This document shows positions 24,686 through 32,804 of a stretch of DNA of 64,000 nucleotides, in pieces; position 1 is the stretch's first letter; each line of letters opens with the position of its first letter. Source of the DNA: a virus; the IMG/VR virus record IMGVR_UViG_3300025085_002722, positions 1-64,000 of that record; one strand, 5' to 3'. The position numbers were made by a program, and so were the translations under genes. Below the pieces are notes generated by a model that made no database searches, was not told the origin of the DNA, and was given only the letters and a program-made list of their open reading frames with translations.

Positions 24686-25462
24686 ATGAGAGTATTAATT
24701 TTTGGTTTGCCAGGTAGTGGTAAAACATACTTGGCAGAACGACTAGTTGAATATTTAGGCGACAAAGTTGCTTGGTTCAACGCAGATAAAGTCAGAGAAG
24801 AAGCAGACGATTGGGACTTCTCTGAAGAAGGTAGATTAAGACAGAATCAGCGAATGTTGTCTTTGTGTGAAAACGCAGAAGCAGAAGGCAAGATTGCAAT
24901 CGCAGATTTTGTTGCTCCTTTTGAAAAGGCAAGAAATAATTTTAGTGCTGACTATGAAATATTTGTAGACACAATAAAGGAAGGTAGGTTTGAAGACACT
25001 AATAAAGTATTTGAAAGACCTTATGTGTCAGACTACAATGTACACGAACAACGTGGCGATGTAGATGCTAAAATAATTGCTTATGAAATTGGACAAAGAT
25101 TTATATGGGACAACCAAGCACCCACAACACAAATGCTTGGAAGATTTCAACCTTGGCATCCTGGGCACCAAGCATTGTTCGACAGAGCATTAGCAAAACA
25201 CGGACAGGTGTTTTTGATGGTTAGAGATATGCCAACAGATGAAAAGAATCCTTTTCCAGCATATGAAGTTATAGAAAACTTACAACAGAGTTTATATAAA
25301 TTTGCTGGCAAGGTAAAAATACAAGTTGTACCTAACTTGTTAAACATAACGTATGGTAGAGATGTTGGATATAAAATTGAGCAAGAAGTTTTTGACGATG
25401 CTATACACGATATCAGTGCTACTAAAATACGTGAACAAATGAGAGAAGAAGGAAAACTGTAA
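24686..25462 (+). CDS. Fusion of APS-kinase-like domain and NMN-adenylyltransferase-like domain
   Basis: Residues 1-120 resemble adenylylsulfate kinase: P-loop GLPGSGKT (7-14), NADKVREEADDWDFSEEGR (compare the GFSEEDR block of CysC), and FVAPFEKAR (compare the ISPYRADR-type block). APS kinase makes PAPS, the donor for sulfation. Residues 145-258 belong to the HxGH nucleotidylyltransferase superfamily: GRFQPWHPGH (152-161) and ISATKIR (243-249), closest in look to NMN adenylyltransferases. Which substrates the phage enzyme uses is unknown. ATP sulfurylase shares the HxGH fold, so a PAPS-synthase-like activity cannot be excluded. It begins directly after the acidic gene and its stop overlaps the MazG start. 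Confidence 0.78.
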   Translation: MRVLIFGLPGSGKTYLAERLVEYLGDKVAWFNADKVREEADDWDFSEEGRLRQNQRMLSLCENAEAEGKIAIADFVAPFEKARNNFSADYEIFVDTIKEGRFEDTNKVFERPYVSDYNVHEQRGDVDAKIIAYEIGQRFIWDNQAPTTQMLGRFQPWHPGHQALFDRALAKHGQVFLMVRDMPTDEKNPFPAYEVIENLQQSLYKFAGKVKIQVVPNLLNITYGRDVGYKIEQEVFDDAIHDISATKIREQMREEGKL

Positions 25463-25785
25463 TGGCAGACGACCACGGTATGGCAACAGCATATCACTTA
25501 ATGAGAAAAATTACGCAATGGCACCATGATCGAAATCTTATTGATGGTGCAACAGACAAAGATCAATTAGCAAAACTCATACAAGAAATGGGCGAACTAA
25601 GTGACAATATTTGTAAAGGTAAAGACGTTGCAGACGACATTGGTGATATGATTGTTGTATTAATAAACATAGCAGAAAGGAACGGCCTTACTATAGAGGA
25701 CTGTTTAGAACAAGCATGGAATGATATCAAAGACCGTAAAGGTAAAATGGTAGATGGTATCTTTGTTAAAGAAGGAGATTTATGA
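25462..25785 (+). CDS. MazG-like nucleotide pyrophosphohydrolase
   Basis: This 107-residue protein has the all-alpha NTP pyrophosphatase signature: EMGE in LAKLIQEMGELSDNI, then DDIGDMIVVLINIAE, giving the metal-binding E-x2-E and D-x2-D pairs. Such enzymes hydrolyse (d)NTPs to monophosphates or lower ppGpp in some phage proposals. It overlaps the stop of the kinase fusion and the start of metK. A second, shorter MazG-like gene lies at 29221. Confidence 0.85.
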   Translation: MADDHGMATAYHLMRKITQWHHDRNLIDGATDKDQLAKLIQEMGELSDNICKGKDVADDIGDMIVVLINIAERNGLTIEDCLEQAWNDIKDRKGKMVDGIFVKEGDL

Positions 25786-26873
25786 GTTACGAATTTACAA
25801 GCGAAAGTGTCAGCATAGGACACCCAGACAAAATAGCAGACTTAATATCAGATGCTGTAGCAACATATTTGATAAATGGCAAACAAACACATAGAGCGGC
25901 TGTAGAAACATTAGTGACAACTAATATGGTTACACTAGCAGGTGAATACAAAAGCGATATGTTTGACAAGGCAGAGATTGAAAAAATTGTTAGAGACGTT
26001 GTTAGAGGTATTGGGTACGAACAAGAAGGCTTTCACTGGAAACATCTAAAAGTATATAATGAACTACACGGGCAGTCCCCAGATATTGCATTAGGTACAG
26101 ATGATTTTGGTGCAGGTGATCAAGGACTTATGTTTGGATATGCTTGTAATGAAACTCCTAATTATATGCCAAGTGCTATTCATTACAGTCACAAAATTCT
26201 AAAAAGACTTCAAGTAGAAAGAGAAGGCGGTGAAGACTGGATTGGACCAGATAGTAAAGCACAGGTAACAATGGCGTATGACAATGTAAATACACCAACA
26301 GGTATTACAAAAATTGTATGCAGTACGCAACATAATGATGATGTAAGTATTCAAATGGTACGTGATAGAGTTGAGCAAATTATTAGAGATGAAATCACAG
26401 ATCAAGATTTAAGTAATACAGAATTCTTAATCAATCCAACTGGTAGATTTGTTATCGGTGGACCAGATGGAGATACTGGACTTACTGGAAGAAAAATTAT
26501 CGTTGATACTTATGGCGGTTATGCTCCACATGGAGGTGGTGCTTTTTCAGGTAAAGACTGTACTAAAGTTGACAGAAGTGCGGCCTACATGGCACGTTAC
26601 TTGGCAAAGAATATTGTAGCAAGTGGTAAGGCAAATAATGCCACAGTACAATTAAGTTATGCAATTGGTGTAGTAGAACCAACTAGTTTGTATGTGTATG
26701 CAGACGGACAAGTAAGAACAGACTTAGTAGATTGGATTACAGAAAATGTTGATCTAACACCAAAAGGTATTATTGATAAATTTAATTTGTTTAGTTTAGA
26801 TTTAACTACAACCACATTATATGGGCACTTCGGAAAAGACAATCTTCCGTGGGAACAAATTGATTTATTTTAA
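25782..26873 (+). CDS. metK: S-adenosylmethionine synthetase
   Basis: MetK makes S-adenosylmethionine from methionine and ATP. This 363-residue protein has GHPDK at 13-17, the block GAGDQGLMFGYAC, NPTGRFVIGGPDGDTGLTGR, the P-loop-like GGGAFSGKD and a C-terminal LYGHFG segment, all in order. The protein is near complete length (bacterial forms are about 380-390). It overlaps mazG by 4 bases and shares its stop with the apt start. In phages it may feed DNA or other methylation, or replenish SAM destroyed during infection. Confidence 0.95.
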   Translation: MSYEFTSESVSIGHPDKIADLISDAVATYLINGKQTHRAAVETLVTTNMVTLAGEYKSDMFDKAEIEKIVRDVVRGIGYEQEGFHWKHLKVYNELHGQSPDIALGTDDFGAGDQGLMFGYACNETPNYMPSAIHYSHKILKRLQVEREGGEDWIGPDSKAQVTMAYDNVNTPTGITKIVCSTQHNDDVSIQMVRDRVEQIIRDEITDQDLSNTEFLINPTGRFVIGGPDGDTGLTGRKIIVDTYGGYAPHGGGAFSGKDCTKVDRSAAYMARYLAKNIVASGKANNATVQLSYAIGVVEPTSLYVYADGQVRTDLVDWITENVDLTPKGIIDKFNLFSLDLTTTTLYGHFGKDNLPWEQIDLF

Positions 26874-27421
26874 TGAAAGAATTTTGGCAAGACCTAAAAC
26901 AAGCAATTAGGACTGTACCTGATTTTCCTATTCCAGGAATACAATTTAGGGACATTACTAGTCTAATTGAAAACCCTTTAGCATTTAATAAGGCATTAGT
27001 TGACCTAACCAATGTTGCATTTCAAGGTACAAAAATTATTGGTATAGAAAGCAGAGGATTTGTGTTTGGAGCACCGTTGGCAAGAGATATGGATGTTCCT
27101 TTTATTATGGCTCGTAAGCCAGGTAAGTTACCAAACGAAACCTATAAAAAAGAATACCAACTAGAGTATGGCACAGCAACATTAGAGATACAAAAAAATA
27201 CAGAAATATTACCAGATGACAAAGTTGTGATTGTTGACGACTTAATTGCAACAGGTGGCACAGCACTTGCCTGTGCAGAATTAGTACATGCAAATTGGAA
27301 TGTGCCTAAAGAAAATATTTTAGTTGTGGCTGTAATAAACTTGACAGACTTAGGCGGCTCTGCTAAAATAGTTGCTGAAGGGTATAAAGTTAGAACCCTA
27401 ATTGAATACGAGGGCGAGTAA
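26873..27421 (+). CDS. apt: Adenine phosphoribosyltransferase
   Basis: Apt converts adenine and PRPP to AMP. The PRPP-binding motif is VVIVDDLIATGGTA. The flexible-loop region with RKPGKLPNETYKKEYQLEYG and the N-terminal FPIPGIQFRDIT block are diagnostic. Its 182 residues match the usual length. Its overlap with metK suggests a joint pathway: adenine is released when SAM-derived S-adenosylhomocysteine is broken down, and Apt would recycle it for nucleotide synthesis. No nucleosidase gene is visible in the window. Confidence 0.93.
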   Translation: MKEFWQDLKQAIRTVPDFPIPGIQFRDITSLIENPLAFNKALVDLTNVAFQGTKIIGIESRGFVFGAPLARDMDVPFIMARKPGKLPNETYKKEYQLEYGTATLEIQKNTEILPDDKVVIVDDLIATGGTALACAELVHANWNVPKENILVVAVINLTDLGGSAKIVAEGYKVRTLIEYEGE

Positions 27422-27885
27422 TGGCAAAAAAGCCTCTGCTACAAATTAAAGATATCATGGCGGCAGTAGATCGCAAAGACTACAACTACTATGCAAACCT
27501 ATCAGACGAGCAACGCAAGAGCATGAATTTGTGGATGACGCAAAGATATGCTAGTAGTGTACAAGGAAAATTTGCTGGTCATTATCTTGTAATGATAAAC
27601 GAGTTTATGAATACTAATTGGAGTGACATTAGTAAACACCCTGAACTGCAATGGAAACTAATGTGTTTAGCAGGTGTTGGCAAAAGTCAATTTCACCCTT
27701 TTGTAAAAGTGCCTAAAGCAAAACGTAAAAAAGATAAAGTTGAAGAACTAATTAGAGAAATATTTCCGTTAGCAAAGAGCGATGAAGTAGAGTTATTGCT
27801 AAGTATTAACACTAAAGAAGATTTAAAAGTATTAGCAGAAATCAATGGTATCGATGACAAAGAAATAAAGGAAATATTTAAGTGA
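27421..27885 (+). CDS. 62: Possible clamp-loader small subunit, gp62-like
   Basis: This 154-residue helical protein has the outline of gp62-type small clamp-loader subunits of T4-like phages: an N-terminal segment with LSDEQRKSMNLWMTQRYAS, a middle with a Lys-rich block (VPKAKRKKDK) and a C-terminal three-helix part. gp62 joins gp44 to load the sliding clamp. Sequence similarity in this family is weak and gp44 is not in the window, so this is tentative. It overlaps apt and the next gene by one to four bases. Confidence 0.5.
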   Translation: MAKKPLLQIKDIMAAVDRKDYNYYANLSDEQRKSMNLWMTQRYASSVQGKFAGHYLVMINEFMNTNWSDISKHPELQWKLMCLAGVGKSQFHPFVKVPKAKRKKDKVEELIREIFPLAKSDEVELLLSINTKEDLKVLAEINGIDDKEIKEIFK

Positions 27886-28556
27886 GTTTAACTTGCACAT
27901 ATTGTAAAAAGACATTTATGAGTGAAAGAACTCTAAGTGCTCATATGTGCCCACAAAAAAGAAGGCACACAGATAAAGATTTAACTCATGTAAGATTAGC
28001 ATTCAGAACTTATCAAAAATTTTATGAAATAAACATGCATAATGCAAAGACAAAAACGTATGATGAATTTGCTGAAAGCAAATACTACACAGGTTTTGTA
28101 AAGTTTGGAAGAAAGATGGTTAAAGAAGATTTACTAGAGCCAAATAATTATGCAGAATGGTTAATTAGAGAAAGTGTTAAATTAGCAGACTGGACAAAAG
28201 ATGCAACATATGACGTTTACTTAAAAGAATTAATTAAAAAAGAACCTGCACAACGAGGCATAGAAAGAAGTGTTAAATGTATGCAGGCATGGGGAGAAGA
28301 GAAAAGTGAAGACTGGGCAGATTATTTTAGAAAAGTAGCACCACAACTAGCAGTCTATCACATAAGGGGTGGTAAAATTTCTCCATGGTTTTTATTCCTA
28401 AGCGAGAGCGGACAAGAACTATGGGGAAAGTTTAACAGTGAACAAGTTGAACTTATAAAGGATATTGCTGATCCAGGATTTTGGAAAAGAATATTTTTAA
28501 AAAACACAGAAGAAGTTAATCTAGTACAAGACATAGCGGAGGCGTCAGGATTATGA
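27882..28556 (+). CDS. Zinc-finger-bearing conserved phage protein, 224 aa
   Basis: The first 25 residues form a C2HC-type finger: Cys5, Cys8, His21 and Cys23 with hydrophobic spacing (CTYCKKTFMSERTLSAHMC), followed by a basic QKRRH stretch. The remaining 190 residues are helical with conserved-looking blocks YYTGFVKFGRKM, HIRGGKISPWFLFLSESG and DPGFWKRIF. Similar proteins seem common in marine T4-like phages without assigned function. The finger suggests DNA or RNA binding. It lies between the possible gp62 and thyX. Confidence 0.78.
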   Translation: MSLTCTYCKKTFMSERTLSAHMCPQKRRHTDKDLTHVRLAFRTYQKFYEINMHNAKTKTYDEFAESKYYTGFVKFGRKMVKEDLLEPNNYAEWLIRESVKLADWTKDATYDVYLKELIKKEPAQRGIERSVKCMQAWGEEKSEDWADYFRKVAPQLAVYHIRGGKISPWFLFLSESGQELWGKFNSEQVELIKDIADPGFWKRIFLKNTEEVNLVQDIAEASGL

Positions 28557-29224
28557 ACGTAAAAATAGTAAGTCACAGCCAAGCACCATATAATGATGCT
28601 TTGCACAAACATTCAGCATTAGACTTAATAGCCTATTGCGCCAGGGTAAGTAACCCAAACAATCAAAATAATATAGAAACAAATGAAAAACTTGTGAAGT
28701 ATTTGATGAAACACAAACATTGGTCACCACTTGAAATGGTGTCAGCATGTTTGGAGATTGAAACAACCAGAGACATTGCACGTCAAATACTAAGGCACAG
28801 AAGTTTTAGTTTCCAAGAGTTTAGTCAACGTTATGCTGACCCTACACAGGATTTAAGTTTTGAAATCCGTGAGGCTAGATTACAAGATCTTAAAAATAGG
28901 CAGAACAGTATTAAAACAGATAACGAAGAGTTAGAATTAGAATGGAGACAAAAACAAGAGGATCTAATCAAACAAGCAACAGACACATATACTTGGGCAA
29001 TAGAAAACGGTATTGCTAAAGAACAAGCAAGGGCAGTATTACCAGAAGGTAATACAATGAGTAGAATGTATGTTAACGGTACGTTGCGTAGTTGGATTCA
29101 CTACATTGAATTACGTGGTGCTAATGGTACACAGCAAGAGCACATTGACATTGCTCATGCAGTAGCAGATGTGATAGCAAACATATTTCCACTTGCAGAA
29201 GAATTTAAAGGTAAAGAGATATGA
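28553..29224 (+). CDS. thyX: Flavin-dependent thymidylate synthase ThyX
   Basis: ThyX methylates dUMP to dTMP using FAD and methylenetetrahydrofolate. The RHR-x7-S signature is present as RHRSFSFQEFSQRY from residue 81. The following blocks YADPTQDLSF and ARAVLPEGNTMSRMYVNGTL fit the family. The length of 223 is typical. It overlaps its neighbours by four bases, in the dNTP synthesis group with MazG and dNMP kinase. Confidence 0.95.
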   Translation: MNVKIVSHSQAPYNDALHKHSALDLIAYCARVSNPNNQNNIETNEKLVKYLMKHKHWSPLEMVSACLEIETTRDIARQILRHRSFSFQEFSQRYADPTQDLSFEIREARLQDLKNRQNSIKTDNEELELEWRQKQEDLIKQATDTYTWAIENGIAKEQARAVLPEGNTMSRMYVNGTLRSWIHYIELRGANGTQQEHIDIAHAVADVIANIFPLAEEFKGKEI

Positions 29225-29472
29225 AAAAACGAGAAGAAATGTTAGTAATCACAATGGAGGAATGTGCAGAACTTATTCAGGCATGTAGCAAAATGATAAG
29301 ATTTGACGAACCGTGTGATTATAAACAATTACAAGATGAGATCGGCGATGTCATGTGTATGATAGATATACTCAAAAATGGCGGCCTTGTTACTGATGAA
29401 CAAATACAAAAACGTATGGCAGTTAAAAAAGAAAAACTAATGAAGTGGAGTTTATTGTTCAGTGAAGATTGA
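29221..29472 (+). CDS. Second MazG-like pyrophosphohydrolase, short
   Basis: This 83-residue protein has the MazG-type ligands in ITMEECAELIQAC and LQDEIGDVMCMIDIL. It is close in length to other minimal phage MazG-like proteins. It likely trims unwanted NTPs or dNTPs. It overlaps thyX by four bases and the next gene by 11 bases. Confidence 0.82.
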   Translation: MKKREEMLVITMEECAELIQACSKMIRFDEPCDYKQLQDEIGDVMCMIDILKNGGLVTDEQIQKRMAVKKEKLMKWSLLFSED

Positions 29473-30037
29473 TTTTGATGTAGATATCGATATGGCTAAC
29501 CGCGATAAACTGCTTTGTGTGTTAGATAATATCACAGGTAGTATCAAACGTCCAGGTGGTATGGAAAAACACAACACAGGCGTTTATATACAGCCTATAC
29601 CCCATGATCCTGTAACAGGATTAAGTAATATTGATCACAAAGAAGCAGATGATTTAGGTTATTTTAAATTAGATGTACTGAACAATAGTGTATACAACAA
29701 TATAGAATCAGAGCAGGAGTTAGATAAATTATGTAATCAAGAACCTGTATGGGATTTATTTGGTGCTAAAGAAATTGTAGAACAACTATTTCATATCAGC
29801 AATCATTTTGATATTGTGAACCAACATAGGCCTACAAACATAGACCAACTAGCAATGATACTTGCAATGATAAGGCCTGGTAAAAGATATCTTGTAGGTA
29901 AAAGTTGGAGTGAGATTGAAAAGGAAGTATGGATTAAAGGTGACAACGAAACGTACTCCTTTAAGAAGTCTCACGCATATAGTTACGCAATGGCTATAAT
30001 TGTTCAGTTAAATAAATTAGTCAGCCTTCTTGACTAA
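29462..30037 (+). CDS. DnaE-like fragment (family C DNA polymerase palm-like), 191 aa
   Basis: The start FDVDIDMANRDKLL resembles the DnaE palm motif PDFDIDF with its two Asp residues. HNTGVYIQPIP resembles the KTGVHPCG-type block, and GYFKLDVLNNSVYNNI the GLVKFDFLGL block. These appear in the same order as in bacterial replicases but in a 191-residue protein with no thumb, fingers or PHP domain. A similar small protein occurs in other marine T4-like phages. It is probably not a polymerase by itself. A GTG at 29462 is the start, inside the preceding gene. Confidence 0.6.
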   Translation: MKIDFDVDIDMANRDKLLCVLDNITGSIKRPGGMEKHNTGVYIQPIPHDPVTGLSNIDHKEADDLGYFKLDVLNNSVYNNIESEQELDKLCNQEPVWDLFGAKEIVEQLFHISNHFDIVNQHRPTNIDQLAMILAMIRPGKRYLVGKSWSEIEKEVWIKGDNETYSFKKSHAYSYAMAIIVQLNKLVSLLD

Positions 30038-30388
30038 TTGAATTGTTCTTCTTTTAATTCTTTTCTTAACTAGATTATGAATGCTGGTCACTGGACCAAA
30101 TATGATATCTATATCTTTGTTATTGAATGTTTTTAAACAATTCCTAAACTCTCTCATCTCATTAAATAAAAACACATCAATTGGGATTTGACGATTACTT
30201 TCCCACCACCATGTTTCGCCTAATTCTACAAATTGTTTCTTTTCTTCAGGTGCTACTAGCACATTATAATCGTAGAAAGATGTGACTGCATTGTCTTGAT
30301 TTTGAACTATACCAAAGTATTCTTTCTCACCATATGTAAGCATAGTAAAGAAAGGAAACTTTTCTTGTATTTCCTGTTGGTCCTGCAT
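30017..30388 (-). CDS. Conserved late phage protein, 123 aa
   Basis: I do not know its function. Blocks such as FPFFTMLTYGEKEYFGIVQN, VTSFYDYN, ELGETWWWESNRQIPIDVF and FGPVTSIHNLVKKR recall a family widespread in T4-like marine phages. I start it at the ATG at 30388, five bases after a minus-strand TATAAATA box, rather than at upstream in-frame codons lying in the divergent promoter region. Its 3' end overlaps the last 21 bases of the DnaE-like gene on the other strand. Late expression suggests a structural or assembly role. Confidence 0.78.
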   Translation of the reverse strand: MQDQQEIQEKFPFFTMLTYGEKEYFGIVQNQDNAVTSFYDYNVLVAPEEKKQFVELGETWWWESNRQIPIDVFLFNEMREFRNCLKTFNNKDIDIIFGPVTSIHNLVKKRIKRRTIQLVKKAD

Positions 30389-30393
30389 ATTTT

Positions 30394-30401
30394 TATTTAT
30401 A
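30394..30401 (-). promoter_or_regulatory. T4-type late promoter, minus strand
   Basis: The minus strand reads TATAAATA, then AAAAT, then the ATG at 30388. It is back to back with the plus-strand late promoter at 30410. Confidence 0.8.
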
Positions 30402-30409
30402 CCTTTGTA

Positions 30410-30417
30410 GATAAATA
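30410..30417 (+). promoter_or_regulatory. T4-type late promoter of the 272-aa gene
   Basis: GATAAATA, then a short leader with AAGGA before the ATG at 30439. An out-of-frame ATG lies 4 bases ahead of it. Confidence 0.75.
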
Positions 30418-30438
30418 CATTATAAGGAATGAACATGT

Positions 30439-31257
30439 ATGAGCAATTTAACACTATTAATGTATCAATCAAACACACTGAATCTTGTAAAGAAGCAGGA
30501 AAATTATTATGTGGATAACAGAAGTATGAACAGAAAAGAATTTATAGTACACAAAGGTATGGACAATATCGTGTACATCAATATTACAAATCAAGACAGA
30601 AAAAAAGAAAATGTGTATAATAATGATATACAAGCAGACATTATCAAATACTCTACTAACGAAAAAGTATTGACAAGGTTTGCAGTACCTGGTCTTAATA
30701 AAGGTACAGCAGAACTCAAACTGTCAGAAGAAGATATGAATTCTTTAGTCGAAGGACAATACAAAGTGTCATTTAAAAATGTTGCAGACGATGGTACTAA
30801 GACTCCAATCTATTCTGATTACAACAATGGAATACTTTGCACATTAATAGTAAAGAATGATGCAAATCCTTCGCCAGTACCAACACAGGTTGCAAATGTA
30901 TGGAACCAAACAAGTAGTTTAGAAAACGGCGATGCGGCAAATGTTTTCACAAGCGGTTCATTTGAAGGCAATCAACACAAAAACTTTAGAGATGCAACAC
31001 ATACAATAGGAATATACTCAACCGAATTTACAGGAAACGTGTTTGTAGAAGGCAGTTTAAGTTTACAAGCACCTTCAAGCGATGATTCAAATTGGGCAAG
31101 TGTACCTGTAGTAAACAATTTAGAAAGAATACCAATGGCAAATGTGTCCGGTGTAACTTATTACAGTTTCACGGGCAACTTCAATTTCTTAAGATTTAAA
31201 TATTCTCCTGGTTCAACTAATTCAGGATCATTTGATAAAATTCTTTTAAGAAATTAA
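30439..31257 (+). CDS. Probable virion structural or fibre-associated protein, 272 aa
   Basis: The N-terminal half looks like an Ig-like or beta-sandwich domain (YINITNQDRKKENVYNNDIQ, then GQYKVSFKNVADDG), similar in style to baseplate or fibre adaptor proteins. The C-terminal half (about 165-272) is beta-rich with FTGNVFVEGSLSLQ and ends in a strand FDKILLRN, as in small capping or jelly-roll modules. A divergent late promoter drives it. Precise function is unknown. Confidence 0.68.
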   Translation: MSNLTLLMYQSNTLNLVKKQENYYVDNRSMNRKEFIVHKGMDNIVYINITNQDRKKENVYNNDIQADIIKYSTNEKVLTRFAVPGLNKGTAELKLSEEDMNSLVEGQYKVSFKNVADDGTKTPIYSDYNNGILCTLIVKNDANPSPVPTQVANVWNQTSSLENGDAANVFTSGSFEGNQHKNFRDATHTIGIYSTEFTGNVFVEGSLSLQAPSSDDSNWASVPVVNNLERIPMANVSGVTYYSFTGNFNFLRFKYSPGSTNSGSFDKILLRN

Positions 31258-31265
31258 ATAACAAT

Positions 31266-31796
31266 ATGCATAAATTAAACAATGGCATTCATGCCTGTGT
31301 GTTTCCTACCCGGTGTGGGACCAGATGGATAGCACAGAAATTATTTGAAAACAAATTATTAGATTATACCGCACCTAATCATGTATTGGACACTAACGAG
31401 TATGACAGTAATTTACAAAATATTATGTTTGTGAGAAATCCATTTACTAGAGAACGCAGTATATTTAGGTGGAAGGCCGTAATACAAAAAGACATTTATG
31501 AAAATATCACTTTTAGTGATTATGTAAACAGTGAATTATTCTACCACGAGCCATCGTTTGTAGGAACATACCAAGACAACATAAAACTAATTGATAAATT
31601 TGTACATCTGGAAGACGTAAGTAATTTTTTGCATAAAACATTTAACATAACAAGCAAGTACATACTCGACTATCATATTCCAGCAGATGAATTAGATGAC
31701 ATAACAGCATTTGATAACAATATGAAAGACCGAGTACTAGACAAGTATGCACAAGACATAAAACTGATAGATTTTAACTTGACTTCATACTTATAA
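31266..31796 (+). CDS. Sulfotransferase-family protein
   Basis: This 176-residue protein shows the PAPS-binding elements of sulfotransferases: the 5'-phosphosulfate loop FPTRCGTRWI near residues 13-22 and the 3'-phosphate motif FVRNPFTRERS near 56-66. It is short for the family, but the two key motifs and their spacing are intact. Such enzymes transfer sulfate from PAPS to sugars, proteins or small molecules. Its acceptor is unknown; virion glycans or host surface are options. The possible PAPS-forming fusion protein at 24686 offers a donor source. It precedes the primase promoter, which overlaps its last codons. Confidence 0.8.
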   Translation: MHKLNNGIHACVFPTRCGTRWIAQKLFENKLLDYTAPNHVLDTNEYDSNLQNIMFVRNPFTRERSIFRWKAVIQKDIYENITFSDYVNSELFYHEPSFVGTYQDNIKLIDKFVHLEDVSNFLHKTFNITSKYILDYHIPADELDDITAFDNNMKDRVLDKYAQDIKLIDFNLTSYL

Positions 31797-31807
31797 TCTA
31801 GTATAAT
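31779..31807 (+). promoter_or_regulatory. Sigma70-type promoter of the primase gene
   Basis: TTGACT at 31779-31784, a 17-base spacer and TATAAT at 31802-31807. Seven bases then lead to the ATG at 31815, predicting a leaderless transcript. Confidence 0.78.
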
Positions 31808-31814
31808 AACAGCA

Positions 31815-32804
31815 ATGGAGCACTCTGACGCAATACAACAGGTACATGAGTTGTTGACAACTCACTTGCCTCACAAACATAAAAAGACACCTGCAGGTTG
31901 GGTGACTTTTAATTGTCCTATGTGCAATGACAAACGAGGCAGAGCAGGAGTAATATCCACAGGTCCTAAGATTGCGTATAATTGTTTTAACTGTGGTTTC
32001 TCAACTGGCTGGAGTCCTAGCAAAAAGATTGGTAAAAAATACAAAGACCTTGCAGTAAAGTTAGGTGCAACTAACGAAAGTGTAAAGAAACTTGTACTAG
32101 AACTAATGAAAATAGAAGAGTTTGATAACGAAAGTGACGATATTGTTATAAGTTATGAAAAATTCAAACCAGTAGAATTACCAAATGTAATAAATGTAAG
32201 AGATGTTCCGCAATTACCATACAACGAAACACATGAAAAAATAATGTTGTATGCAAAAGAAAGAAAACTGTTAGATACAAATTATGATTTGTTTATTTGC
32301 GATGACTTTATGTTAAAAAATAGACTAATTATTCCTTTTTACTACAACCAAGAAGTAGTAGGTTATGTAGGTAGACATATAAATCCGCCTACAAAAGAAA
32401 CTCCTAAGTACATAAACAACAGTCAAGCAGGATATGTGTTTAACATAGACAAATACATTTACTCAGATAGAGATATTGTAGTAGTAACAGAAGGTGTTAT
32501 TGATGCTATACTAATAGATGGTGTAAGTGTGTTAGGTAATACTATGAACGAAAGACAGATACAACAGATAAATTCGTTAAATAAAAAAGTAATACTTTGC
32601 CCGGACAGAGATGCGCCAGGTAAAGATTTAATAAGGCAGGCCGCTGAACTAGGGTGGGAAGTAAGTTTCCCACCTTGGCACACAGACATAAAAGATGTAG
32701 GCGATGCGGTACTCAAATATGGCAGACTTTTGACATTATCTAGTATAATTAAATATGCTGTCGCAAATAAAATTAAGATTGAAGTACAGAGTAAAATGTT
32801 ATGA
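31815..32804 (+). CDS. 61: DNA primase, T4 gp61-like
   Basis: gp61 makes primers for Okazaki fragments with the gp41 helicase. This 329-residue protein has a zinc ribbon with Cys34, Cys37, Cys57 and Cys60. Its TOPRIM domain has Glu226 in VVVTEGVIDAILIDG and Asp264/Asp266 in LCPDRDAPG. The length is close to T4 gp61 (342). Its stop overlaps the helicase start by four bases. The start codon sits on the predicted transcription start of its sigma70 promoter. Confidence 0.92.
   Translation: MEHSDAIQQVHELLTTHLPHKHKKTPAGWVTFNCPMCNDKRGRAGVISTGPKIAYNCFNCGFSTGWSPSKKIGKKYKDLAVKLGATNESVKKLVLELMKIEEFDNESDDIVISYEKFKPVELPNVINVRDVPQLPYNETHEKIMLYAKERKLLDTNYDLFICDDFMLKNRLIIPFYYNQEVVGYVGRHINPPTKETPKYINNSQAGYVFNIDKYIYSDRDIVVVTEGVIDAILIDGVSVLGNTMNERQIQQINSLNKKVILCPDRDAPGKDLIRQAAELGWEVSFPPWHTDIKDVGDAVLKYGRLLTLSSIIKYAVANKIKIEVQSKML

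Noticed and set aside
32735-32740. TTGACA inside the primase gene as a promoter for the helicase
   Set aside because: The TATAAT nearby is only 8 bases away; at 17 bases the -10 box is poor. Coupled translation explains helicase expression.
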